Assembly: GCF_907164915.1 (NCBI RefSeq)
Contig: NC_061866.1
Coordinates: 39,930,320 to 39,994,319 of the forward strand
Reading direction: 5' to 3'
Length of the DNA: 64,000 nt
From: Impatiens glandulifera
Lineage: Eukaryota > Streptophyta > Magnoliopsida > Ericales > Balsaminaceae
Position numbers and translations under genes: made by a program. Positions 22,880-34,200 of this stretch are shown here, one piece after another (position 1 is the first letter of the stretch; the number at the start of each line of letters is the position of its first letter). The notes beneath the pieces were generated by a model. That model saw only the letters and a list, made by a program, of their open reading frames with translations, had not been told where the DNA came from and did no database searches.

Positions 22880-23905
22880 CCTTAGGCTAGGAAGATAAGG
22901 GCACCGCGGTGATGTCATCGTCGCGTCCTCCTTGTAGGTCTAGATGATGTTAAATATGGGGTATATCTCCAAATGCGGGAGATGTTTTGAGTGGTATGTT
23001 AGTTTTCCAACTCGTTACTTCCCTAAGAAAGGGCATTTGCATCGCCTCACAAGCCCTTTGTGAACTTTGGAAAATCGTCTCTCTTGATGGAGGAGAAGTT
23101 TTACTATCACTCGATCTCCTCCAAACTCCAAGTGTCTTCTTTTTTTGTCCTCCTATTTCTTCGTTTTTTTGGCGGCCTTGGCAATTTCGCACTTCTTTTT
23201 CTTGAAGAGTAACTCCTTCGGTTGCCTCTTCAGTTCCTCCAATTTGGGAGATTTTATGCGATAAAGTACCGCTGCCAATGGTTTAGTACCTTTGATTAAC
23301 TCTTTTATGTGATTCACTTCTCTCTTAGGGTAGAGTTTCTTTGGTAATTCAGTGGGCATTACATCCTGAACTTACTTTAGGAAAGTTGTAACTTCTAGAG
23401 GTGTCTTCTCTTGGGACGCAGTTTTCTCATCTTCTTTTAAGGTAACAAAAGGTGATGGGTGGGCCTTCTTCACACCTTTTGAGAGTTGCATGGCAGAGTG
23501 GTGTCTAATTTCTCTCTTATCCTCCCTTGTTAAAGGTATTGTGCAATTATTGTCTTTCTCTAGAATGTACATAGTAGTGGTAGAAGGGAGTAGGAAGGCA
23601 TTTACCTTGTCTAGGAACTCTATGTCGAAACCATTTTGTAGTCATCCATGTCAATAATGGACAAGTCCAAGAGGCCAGCCCACTCTCCAAAGTTGACATT
23701 TATATTTCGAGAAACTCCATAAGTTGCACTTGGTGCCGAGTTGATTGTTTTAAGCCATCCCTTCTCTTTAGTGTACCTTATCCTCAGTCTTCCCGCCTTT
23801 TTACCTCTAGAAAGTTGTTGTTGGCTCCCGTGTCCAACAAAGTTTTAACCATGTGGTTTCTTACTTTTGTTTCCATGAACAGTCGTCCTTTCGCGGACTT
23901 TGGAT
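22880..23905 (-). pseudogene. Gypsy pol remnant: protease plus RT start fused to integrase end
   Basis: From 23905 downward the minus strand encodes LLDTGANNNFLEVK, the aspartic protease active site, and a YGVSRNINVNFGEW-like segment. The reverse transcriptase lead follows at 23153-23359: PTELPKKLYPKREVNH, IKGTKPLAAVLYRI, LEELKRQPKELL. Where the polymerase core should begin, the frame passes into FGGDRVIVKLL and KVHKGLVRRCKCPFL, which are integrase C-terminal motifs. Reverse transcriptase, RNase H and the integrase core are thus missing, a deletion of probably more than 2 kb. Several frameshifts are present. Confidence 0.72.
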
Positions 23906-23928
23906 CCTCATCATTAAGGCGTTCTTAC

Positions 23929-25144
23929 TGTTAAGGAACCAGACAATCTTACTCCACAAAATCTGCAAGTCAAAGATGCAATCAATGTTGGTAATCTTAT
24001 CTCATAAAAAATTACACGTAAATGATATATATGAAAAATAATACAATGATAATAAAACAAATACAACAGATTATTTAAGAAATGAAGAAAAATCTTCTCG
24101 TTTGCTCCGAGGCCTGTGGAATCACAGTTCCCTTAAAACAGTTTCACCGTCTCCCGTTTGTGCTGGAGAGTTTCGTCGGTGGCTGCTTCCCAGGGTACAA
24201 CGGAACCTGCAATGATTTAGCACAGAAAACCACTACAACAGCGAACTAGACAAAAGTACCTGAATCACAATCACCGGGTTTTGCACAAGAATGGTCGAGT
24301 CAAGAAACTCGAAGAACACTCACAAGAACACTCACAAGAACAAGGAAAGACTTTAGAATTCTAGAGAGAGAAGTGATAAGATAATGTGTGGAGAGGAATA
24401 CAATGTGAAGGGATATTTATAGTTGAAAATTAAACTCATAATCAATTCTTTAATCCAACGGTCACTAATCCATCATCCATTCATCCAACGGTTATCGTTG
24501 CTTGCCTTTTCATCATCTTTGCAAGTTACATCCTACAATAAATATTTTGTAGTTACAATGGCAATTAACATCATTTGTTAATTGCCTCATTCAAGACATT
24601 TATGTTAATTGTAACAATTAACAAATTTAATTCACAATGAATTTGATGTGAATTTCATTTGGATGAAATTTCACCTTAATTCACATTTGAATTTCATGTG
24701 AATTTCATTTGGATTAATTTCACTTTAATTCACATTTGAATTTCATGTGAATTTCATTTGGATTAATTTCACTTTAATTCACATTTGAATTTCATGTGAA
24801 TTTCATTTGGATTAATTTCACACTTAATTCACATTTGAATTTGGTGTGAATTTCATTAGCCCAAATATCATTTCCATTTAATTAATGGAATTAGTTTAAT
24901 TCCAACAATCAAGTCACAATATATTCCTCCATAATCTTAGTGATTGCACAGCTAATTGCTCCACAAAATCTGCAAGTCAAAGATGCAATCAAGTCACAAT
25001 ATATTCTTCCATAATCTTAGTGATTGCACATCTAATTTCTCCACATATTTAGACTTTACATATAACAAATTGTAATATAAATAACCTGTACATTTCTCAT
25101 TCATATATACAATTATTCCTTTTCAATCATACATCTTTTCTACA
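23929..25144 (+). repeat. Copia 5' LTR, split by a solo LTR
   Basis: The LTR spans 1216 bases; removing the 922-bp insert and one 5-bp target copy leaves 289 bp, exactly the length of the 3' LTR. A tandem duplication of about 80 bp (CCACAAAATCTGCAAGTCAA units) lies within it, as in the 3' copy. Confidence 0.93.
23986..24907. mobile_element. Solo LTR nested in the copia 5' LTR
   Basis: A 922-bp insert begins TGTTGG, ends CCAACA, and is flanked by ATCAA at 23981-23985 and 24908-24912. It has a TATA-like GGATATTTATAG near 24412 and four tandem units of about 49 bp based on TTTGAATTTCATGTGAATTT at 24640-24860. There is no internal coding region, so it is a solo LTR left by recombination between the two LTRs of one element. 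Confidence 0.85.
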
Positions 25145-25160
25145 TGGTATCAGAAGTCTA
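25145..25160 (+). promoter_or_regulatory. Copia primer-binding site
   Basis: TGGTATCAGAAG directly follows the 5' LTR and complements the 3' end of initiator tRNA-Met, the usual primer for minus-strand DNA synthesis in plant copia elements. Confidence 0.88.
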
Positions 25161-25169
25161 GATCCTACA

Positions 25170-28100
25170 ATGTCATCAAACGCCTTCTCCGTCCCAAACA
25201 ATTACTTCCGACCCCAATACTTTAAAGACAACAGCCGACAGTCCTCACCACACTACCCCAACCCCTCCCCCTCATCCAACACCAAATCACCTGATGTCTG
25301 TCAATATTGTGGCTACACTGGTCACACCATCTCCGTCTGTTGCCACTTCTCTCGCGTCCATCCTAACTTTACACTCAAACCCTTTGTACGTCAATCTCGC
25401 TACACTCATCCTCAAGCCAATACTGCCTATTCATCTCACGCCCCTCCATGTGACTGGATTATAGATAGCGGTGCTACTCACCATGTCACACATGATCTCG
25501 ATAATCTATCCCTTCACACTCCTTATACAGGCAACGATGATGTTATCATCGGTGATGGCTCATCTCTTCCAATCTCTCACACAGGTTCATTCACTATCAC
25601 CTCTCAAAACAAATCTTTACTCTTTCAAAATGTTCTTTATGTTCCAAAAATTGTACAAAACATTATTTATGTCTCCAAGTTTTGCCTTGATAATAATGCA
25701 CAAATTGAGTTTACCTCTTCTTCCTTTCGTTTCAAGACTATCTCCACGAACACCATCCTACTCCAAGGAACTTTTAATCATGGCATGTACACCTGGTCTT
25801 CTTCCTACAAATGTGCCCTTCAAATATCTCTCACATCATCTACTTCAAAGCTATCCACCACGTCTGCTCTCCTATGGCATCACCGTCTTGGCCATCCGTC
25901 ATTTAAAATTTTTTCTTATATTTCAAATTTATGTAATTTAGGTTCAATTTCATCCCTTGATTACTGCAATTCTTGCAAGATTAATAAAGCACACAAACTT
26001 CCTTTCTCTCAATCCACTCTTACGTCTACAGCTCCCCTTGATTTATTATTTTCAGATGTTTGGACCTCACCCCACCTCTCACATGACAACTACAAATATT
26101 ATCTAATCTTTGTGGACCATTACACTAAATATGTATGGTTTTACCCTCTCAAAAATAAATCCGACTCTCTCACAGTCTTTCTTGACTTCAAAAAATTAGT
26201 TGAAAACTATTTCAAAAGAACGATCATAACCCTATTCTCTGACAATGGAGGCGAGTTCATCAAATTGGCTCCCACCTTACGCGCTAATGGCATCTCACAT
26301 CTTACTACACCTCCCCATACCCCTGAACACAACGGCTATGCAGAACGCCGTCATCGTCACATTGTCGAAACTGGTCTCTCTCTCCTATTTCATGCCAATC
26401 TACCTGTCACTTACTGGACACATGCATTCTCCACCGTTGTGTATCTCATAAATCGATTACCTACACCAACCTTACAAAATGACTCTCCCTACTATCGACT
26501 CCTAAATGTCAAACCTATCTATTCTCAATTACACTCCTTTGGCTGTCTATGCTACCCATTACTACGACCTTATGCTTTCAATAAACTAGATCATCGATCT
26601 CAACCATGCATTTATCTTGGTCGTTCCCTAACTCAAAGCGCTTTTCTATGCCTAAATCTTACCACAAACAAAATCTACACTTCTCGTCATGTCACTTTCA
26701 TTGAGCATGATTTTCCATTTCACCGTCTATCAAACCAACAAAATTCAACTTCGCTTCCCTCACCTCACGAATGGTTTCCCACTCCTCTCATACCTATTTC
26801 ATCACATAACCCTACAACACCATCCACCACTGCCACACCCCCACAGAACACACCTCCTACGCCACCACATTCATCACATAACCCTACAACACCGTCCACC
26901 ACTGCCACACCCCCACAAAACACACCTCCTACGCCACCACATCCCCCCCCCCCCCCCCCCCTCCGCCCATTCTCCCTCGTCCTGTAACTCATCTCACAAA
27001 AAACATAACCAAACCTAACCCAAAGTATGCCCAACTTACCACTATCTCCTCACCCACGTCACTACCAACCACCCCCAAACAAGCACTCTCCATCCCTCAT
27101 TGGCGTGATGCTATGCTTGCTGAATACAATGCTCTACGGAAACATAATACATGGACTCTCGCACCACCTAGTGAAGTTCGAAATGTCATTGGTTGTAAAT
27201 GGGTCTTCAGAATCAAATATAATCCTGATAACACGATTCACAAATACAAAGCTCGGCTTGTCGCAAAAAGTTTTCATCAACAAGCTGGTCTTGACTACTC
27301 TGCCACCTTCAGTCCGGTTATCAAACCAGTCACGATTCGACTCACCCTCTCAATTGCTCTCCAACACAACTGGATATTACGCCAACTCGACATCAACAAC
27401 GCCTTTCTCCAAGGTGATCTCCAAGAGACAGTCTTCATGCAGCAACCATCTGGCTTCATCGACGCTAACAACCCTTCTTATGTGTGTCGTTTAAACAAAG
27501 CCATATACGGGTTAAAACAGACTCCACGCGCATGGTTTACAGCCCTCACGTCCTATCTACTACAATTCGGTTTTACAGCATCTCTCGCCGACCCCTCTCT
27601 CTTCATTTACAAAAAAAATGGCGATCTCATATATGCACTTGTTTATATCGATGACATTATCGTAACTGGTCCTTCACCTGATTTTGTCTCGGTCTTTATT
27701 TCCAACTTTGCCAAACGCTTTTCTCTCAAGGACTTGGGGCAACTTTCCTTCTTCTTAGGGGTGGAAGTACAACACAACACTTCTGGTCTCCTTCTCTCCC
27801 AAAGAAAGTACATACACGACCTCCTTTAACATCATGACATGCTTGACTGCAAACCATCAACTACCCTTATGCTTGCTCACCCTCAACTGCTACAAAATAC
27901 CTCCACACCTCCATGTGATCCTACTACTTATCATTCTGCTGTTGGAAGCCTCCAATACTTATACCTCACACGTCCTGACATTGCTTACTCTGTCAACAAG
28001 TTAGCCCAGTTCATGCAACACCCGCAAGAAGCTCACTGGACAGCTCTCAAGAAGCTACTCCGCTACCTTCACGGGACTTCTCACCTTGGTTTGCAATTAC

Positions 28101-28593
28101 ATCGCAATACTCTGTCATCACTACATGCCTTTAGTGACACAGATTGGGCAAGCGATGTTGATAACTTCATCTCCACTACAGGTTATATCATATATCTCGG
28201 CAAAAATGCTATCTCCTGGACATCTCGCAAACAAAAAACGATAGCCCGATCCTCAACCGAAGCTGAATTTCGTGCCATTGCTGACACCACTTCCGAACTC
28301 AATTGAATAAAATCCCTTCTACAAGAACTCGACATCCACTTACCTTCTACACCTGTTATATATTGTGATAACTTAAGTGCTACAAATTACTCCGCCAATC
28401 CGATTTTTCACTCTCGAATGAAGCATGTTGCTCTCGCCTTTCATTTTGTTCGTGAACAAGTCCAAGCTGGAACACTTCGGGTACAACACATCAGTGGACA
28501 TGATCAGCTCGCCGACGGCCTCACCAAACCTCTCCCTCGCCCGCGTTTTGAGTTCCTATTATCCAAGATTGGCCTCTTCAATGGAAGGTCCAT
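25170..28593 (+). pseudogene. Copia gag-pol polyprotein, three disabling changes
   Basis: The ATG lies only 25 bp after the LTR, and the protein starts close to the zinc knuckle CQYCGYTGHTISVC, so most of gag has been deleted. Protease follows (IIDSGATHHV), then the integrase zinc finger (HHRLGHPS ... CNSCK) and catalytic core (FSDVW, FSDNGGEF, PEHNGYAERR). Reverse transcriptase has WVFRIKYN, RQLDINNAFLQGDL and YIDDIIV; RNase H has [15 protein letters not shown] and [15 protein letters not shown] poly-C run at 26943-26962 accompanies a frameshift. In-frame stops lie at 27827-27829 and 28304-28306. Domain order PR-IN-RT-RH is diagnostic of Ty1/copia. Confidence 0.92.
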
Positions 28594-28605
28594 CTTGAGG
28601 GGGAA
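28592..28605 (+). promoter_or_regulatory. Copia polypurine tract
   Basis: The purine run TTGAGGGGGAA immediately precedes the 3' LTR and would prime plus-strand synthesis. Confidence 0.85.
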
Positions 28606-28894
28606 TGTTAAGGAACCAGACAATTTTACTCCACAAAATCTGCAAGTCAAAGATGCAATCAAGTCACAATATATTCCTCCATAATCTTAGTGATTGCACA
28701 ACTAATTGTTCCACAAAATCTGCAAGTCAAAGATGCAATCAAGTCACAATATATTCCTCCATAATCTTAGTGATTGCACAGCTAATTGCTCCACATATTT
28801 AGACTTTACATATAACAAATTGTAATATAAATAACCTGTACATTTCTCATTCATATATACAATTATTCCTTTTCAATCATACATCTTTTCTACA
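28606..28894 (+). repeat. Copia 3' LTR
   Basis: This intact 289-bp LTR begins TGTTAAGG and ends CTACA. It includes the tandem duplication of about 80 bp in which the second unit ends GCACAGCTAATTGCTCC. Confidence 0.93.
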
Positions 28895-28904
28895 CTTACT
28901 CCTC

Positions 28905-29819
28905 CATCAATGTTGATTGTTCTTCATAAGGCACTCTCTTACTTTGTGCGGCCCTTCGCAGAAAAAGCACTTTATCATAGGTTTCTCTCTATTTTTTCTC
29001 GTCCCGATCTCCTCTACCAATGGGCTTGGTAAACTTAATTGGGTCTCCCTTGTTGTATAAATGGTCTCCACCATTTTCCCCAATTTCATTCCTATCATAG
29101 GTCGACTTTGATTTCTCTTGCCTTCTCATTTCGATAAAAGATTCAGCCACGACATTAGAGGTGTTTAGATCTTGGACACCACGTCGTTCGAACTCCAGTT
29201 TTGCCCACATTTGTAGACAATTAGTCAAGGCGAACAAGGCTTCGTCGTCTGAGTAGTTAGGGATCTCAAGGAGAGTAGCGGTGAACTCCTTGACATACTC
29301 CTTTATACTCCCCTTTTATGAGAGCCACCGCAACTTGGCCATTGCTTCCTGAATGGTGTTTTCAGGATAGAACTATCTCTTGAGTTCCTCCTTGAATTTA
29401 TCCAGATATTGATAGAACATATATCTCTTTTTAGGTCACTACTTCTTCGCCTCCACCACAGCATTGCGGTGTCTTATAGGTATGTTGTGGTAGTATCTAT
29501 CTTCCTCGCCTCTTCCACTAGGTCGAGTGCTTTGAAGTATTGATCTAGACCTCATAAGAAGTTGTCAATCTCTTTTGCATTCTTCTCTCCTAATTACGCT
29601 TTAGGTCTTGGAACGTCTATCCTTGTCGGATTAGGGACTCTTATAGGTGCACGTCCGCACTCTTGCGCAACCGCCTTCTTGAGTAATGTCACGTCATCTT
29701 TAATGGTTTGTAACTTGGAGTTCATTACCTCGAGTTTCTCGTTCAAGGTATTAATCTCACCAAGGAGAGTCTGCTCCACGATCAGAGTTTGCTCTTGACA
29801 TTTTGACAACCCCTCGTTC
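28905..29819 (-). pseudogene. Gypsy gag remnant
   Basis: The minus strand begins LNEGLSKCQEQTLIVEQTLL and runs through a coiled-coil (LLKKAVAQ) to a capsid-like part with ALTNCLQMWAKLEFERRGVQ and VAESFIEMRRQ. It ends in the zinc knuckle CFFCEGPHKVREC (CX2CX4HX4C). Stops and frameshifts break it between 29290 and 29590. The copia insertion separates it from the protease. Confidence 0.75.
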
Positions 29820-31212
29820 AATCCTATATTATATTTTTATTTTTTTATATTAAATATATATTATATAATATATATATATATATATATATAACCTTTTTAA
29901 CTCTTTTTTTTATTTATTTCCGTTATAATATATTAATTATTTATATCTTATTTTATATTATATATAAATATTAACTATATTTCACGCTATTTTCTATTCT
30001 AATATTTTCGTCCTTCTCTAACATGATACTGTACTCTTAATATTCTAACCATAAATCCTACTATTGCAACATTATTTCTATTTCTATTCTAATAATTTTC
30101 TAACCCTAAATTCCTACCATTGCGACCGTCATTTTCTATCAATCTTCAAGCTTACAAAGATCGTAAAAATCATCTTATGAGGAAATGATGTTATTGATGC
30201 ACTTATTTATTTAATTTTTTCTTATTCTTATGTTTATTTCTTAATCTTTTAGCACTTTAAAATATTTATCATTATATTTTTTTTTATTGTAGAGACCTAA
30301 GATCATAAATCATCAATATTATCAAATCAAGCTTCAAAATTACGGAAAAACATATCACTCGATCCTATCATCATGTATTTTTTTTTCTTTTTTGAAGTAT
30401 AGATCTAGTTAAATAATTTTACTTAATGCATTATTACGATGACGTAATTGAAAGATTTGACAAAAAATATTGTGAAGATTAGTATGTTTTTATAGTTGTT
30501 AATTATTATTTTATCTTTTTTCACTTAAAATTTATTATATTAATATTTTTTATATATATCATGAAATATTTGTTATATGAGATATTATTGTTATATATTT
30601 ATCTAGAATACATATTTTTATTAATTATAATATATATAATTATTAATTCTCAAAAAAAATTTAAGACAATAAAATTTAAATTAAACATCAGTTCCCTAAC
30701 CAACATCTTTTGATGGATCTTCTTCTCCCAATGAACATAAAACGAACTGGCGGAGCTACATAGTAAGCGGAGTTTATAGCCTAGTGTAAATGTTTTTTAA
30801 TATATATATATAATCATGGTTTTACTTTTTTTATATATTATTTAAAAAATTATTTATTTTCAATTAACATTAATTAATGATTTGTCTATATTTGTCTCAT
30901 ATTGTTCCTTGAAATAGGACATATAACCTGCAACAATTAAATAACCAAATAAATATTTTTTATCAAACAAAATTTAAAAAAAGAAATATATTTTTCATAG
31001 TCTGTTATTTCAATTGACCAAGAAAACAACTCATCAATGATCATCCACAATAAAAACATGAAACGTACACATTTATGAGGGCTAAAAAAGATAATTAAAA
31101 ACTTTTATAAAATTCCAACCCTATCTTGTATTGAACTACAATCTCATTGAATGCTTAAAACTTTGAACTATATAAGAGAGCAAATAAATATGCACTTTAA
31201 AATCCTCTTATC
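29820..31212. other. AT-rich intergenic DNA, 3' flank of the oligopeptidase gene
   Basis: No gene is seen. There is an (AT)n run at about 29868-29890. The last few hundred bases probably include the 3' untranslated region of the minus-strand oligopeptidase gene. Confidence 0.6.
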
Positions 31213-34200
31213 TTAGGCTGATGCCGTCACAGGCAATAAACCATTGTGCCTCAGCAGTGCCTCCGGAGTTGGCTCGCGTCCTCGGAATTCCACAAAAACC
31301 TGTCCATATGAATCTCGATATATTTATTAATATGCTTCAAAGAAATCGCATAAAGATTAATATTTATCATCAACAAGAGCCCTAAACCCTAAACTCATTC
31401 AAAGAAATCGCATAAAAGATTAATATTTGATTTTTCACATCAAATATAATATTGTATTTGAAAAAAACCAAAACTTTGATTTGGTTTAGTTTAGTTGACT
31501 CCGGAGAAGATGATATTTTCTAACCTGTAATGGCGCCTTCCCACCTCCAAGTGCAAGTATTGTTTCACGGAATTTGTTTCCAGTATCTTTGACAGCCTGT
31601 TAAATGTTACAAATATCGCAAATTTAATCTAGGTTTTACTAATTAAGGCACCCTAGACATGAATAAAAATACTTGAACACTAAAGAGATCTTAACTAGGA
31701 TTTTTAAAGTTAAATAATTTTGGATCTTTCAATCTTTTTGTATGCAAATATAAGAACATTTCAAATAATTCCCATTCATACATACCTTCTCGTCATCTAG
31801 TCCAGCATCCTCAAACGCTGAGAAAGCATCAGCAGACAACACCTCAGCCCACTGCAAAATACATAAGGACTTCAGTTTCATCAAATATCATAATAATATC
31901 TTTAGGCCAAATAAGGAATCAAACAGAAAGAAAATACCTTGTAGCTATAGTATCCAGCAGCATATCCACCTGAAGAAAAAGACCAACCCCATGGAAAAGG
32001 AGGGCCAGTATAATATTAGTCCATTATTATTACCATTCATGTTGAATTGGGAATTATGTATCAAAAGATCAAACCTGCAAATATGTGACTGAAACTACAA
32101 AGAAACTTATCCTCCGGCAATGGAGGAAGAATCTGTGTTTTCTTGCTAACCCTCTGGTCAACATCATATACTGTTTCTGATCCACCAGGAACATACTTTG
32201 AATGTAATTCCAGGTCAACACTTGCAAATCGTAACTGCAAAATTTATCATTAAATTGTTTTTTAATCATATGTCCAAACAAAGAATACTTGTCTACTTAT
32301 TATAACATAATTATTTTAATCCATATTTGTCTTACTACCCCTGCCATGCATACCGTAACCAGATAATGTTAGGGGCAAGCACAACAAAAATTCCAAGATA
32401 TCACAGTATGAAACTTGGAATTTGTTCCAAACTATTAGAATGCATGAAAAAGATTAGAGAAACATAGACTTCAAAACTACCTGACGAAGGCTTAAGGAAC
32501 CTGCACGGTATGTTCTTGCAGCAAGAAGTTTCAAATATATATCATGTGGAAGTGTCTCCCCACTTTCATAGTGCTTAGCTATACCCATCAGTGTATCCCT
32601 GGATAACAGAAATAAGATTAATAAAACAATTAGTTGAACAATCAAGTTATATACCCTCTGATCTTCATATAGTACATTCAACATCGGTTCATGAACTGAA
32701 CAACTTTGGCTTGTTATCAACACACAGAAGCACTTTGAGATACAAATCATAATAAACTACCTAAGAAAAAATAACATAACAGATATAACATGTACACCAG
32801 GAATTTCCAAAGACAGTCCAAATTTAAAAAATGCGGAGATTTAATTCATTGCATATCCACTTCAAAGCTCATTTTAGCAATAAAAAGATTTATACAGAAA
32901 TTTATTCTGGCATAAGTTGATATTATCTCATTAACACCATTTCTTTCAATTTTTACTGATACTTTGCTTTCTCATTATTTGGTTAAACTGTTCAGATGAA
33001 ATGTAGTGGATATTACCAAGTGAGAATTAAAAGAGTTTAAGTTACTTTTTTTTATAGAACAAACTTAAATCATAATTATTGGATCAGGGTGCTCATTTAC
33101 GTGTAATTGTTCCCTAGATTCAAGGGGGTTGTCGCAGTTCAATATTCATGTTGTTTCAGAGACAAGTTGGTTATGTTAAAACAATATAAAACAGTAAATT
33201 TTTCTGATTCTTGAAAAAACATGTGAACTCTCCACACAATACCTGTGGTAACACCAATTTTCCATGAACTGCGAAGGTAATTCAACAGCATCCCACTCTA
33301 TTCCTCTAATTCCTGCAACTAGACCTTCATCTTGCCTTGTTAGCATATGCTGGAGTGCATGGCCAAATTCATGGAAGACAGTCTCCACCTGCATTTGAAG
33401 CAAGGTGGTTAAGTGAAAACTAAATCAATGCTGAAGCAACAAAGAAGTCCCAGCATCCAGGACAATTTTTTCCCAAATATGTTCATCAGTGCTTTGGTCA
33501 AAAAAACCTTCCTAGTCGTTTTTTTTTACAGACTTTTCCAAAAAATATATGCTAGATTAGACTAAAGCAAAGTGAATGAAGCTAATCTTTTAAGGATGAC
33601 TGATTATCAACCACAAAGAGAGAAATAGTTGGAAAAGGAAATCCAGTTTTGTGCACTTTGATTTGGTGATGGGATATTAAAATTCTTCAGTGCTACTAAA
33701 TAATGACTGATCATCTTTCTCGGAGAAGACCTGAAGTGTTCAGTCTTAAACAATCTGCTTTCTTTTGTCCAGTTATTTACAGTCTGGAAATGTTATGTTC
33801 TTCCAGTTCTCTACTTGTTTGTATGGGTTAATATCTCTTTGTACAATGACAATCATGCACATACAAAAAGCAAAATCGAACCATCGCGTACGAATTTGTA
33901 ACCATAATCAAATAAATCATTGGCAATGTCAACGGAAAGCTCAACTTGAGATAGAAGACCATCAAGTGGCTAAACTACTTAGGTTACTTCAGTTTCAAGT
34001 ACCTAATCACTTCCAGTTTAACTCCGTCATCCCATAATGATTAGGTATTTACTGTACTGTAGGTACAACAATTTAGACCAAAATTTCCCTTTGTTAAAAC
34101 TTCAGTTCAGCTTTTATATTATTATGAAGTTGATAAATGTGAGAGCCTTATTCAAATCATTTCTATTAAAACATGTTAACATTATTGCAAAAAGGAATTA

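Larger units (their letters stand above)
23929..28894 (+). mobile_element. Ty1/copia retrotransposon (Ale/Retrofit-like), nearly complete
   Basis: Two LTRs of 289 bp begin TGTTAAGGAACC and end TTTTCTACA. A 5-bp target duplication, CTTAC, lies at 23924-23928 and 28895-28899. The primer-binding site and polypurine tract are in place. The LTRs differ at only about six positions by eye, so insertion is recent compared with the gypsy host. The polyprotein has three disabling changes and lacks most of gag, so it can no longer be autonomous. Confidence 0.93.
22200..29819 (-). mobile_element. Ty3/gypsy element, internally deleted and apparently circularly permuted
   Basis: On the minus strand the order from 29819 downward is gag from mid N-terminus, protease, the start of reverse transcriptase joined to the end of integrase, a polypurine tract, one LTR, a primer-binding site, and then the gag N-terminus ending at 22200. 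The two outer ends therefore meet within the same gag segment. CGTTC occurs at both breakpoints (22200-22204 and 29815-29819). No LTR is present at the right edge. A Ty1/copia element (23929-28894) interrupts it. It has numerous stops and is dead. Confidence 0.75.

Noticed and set aside
25471..27494. Additional open frames overlapping the copia polyprotein
   Set aside because: They are out-of-frame shadows of the gag-pol reading.
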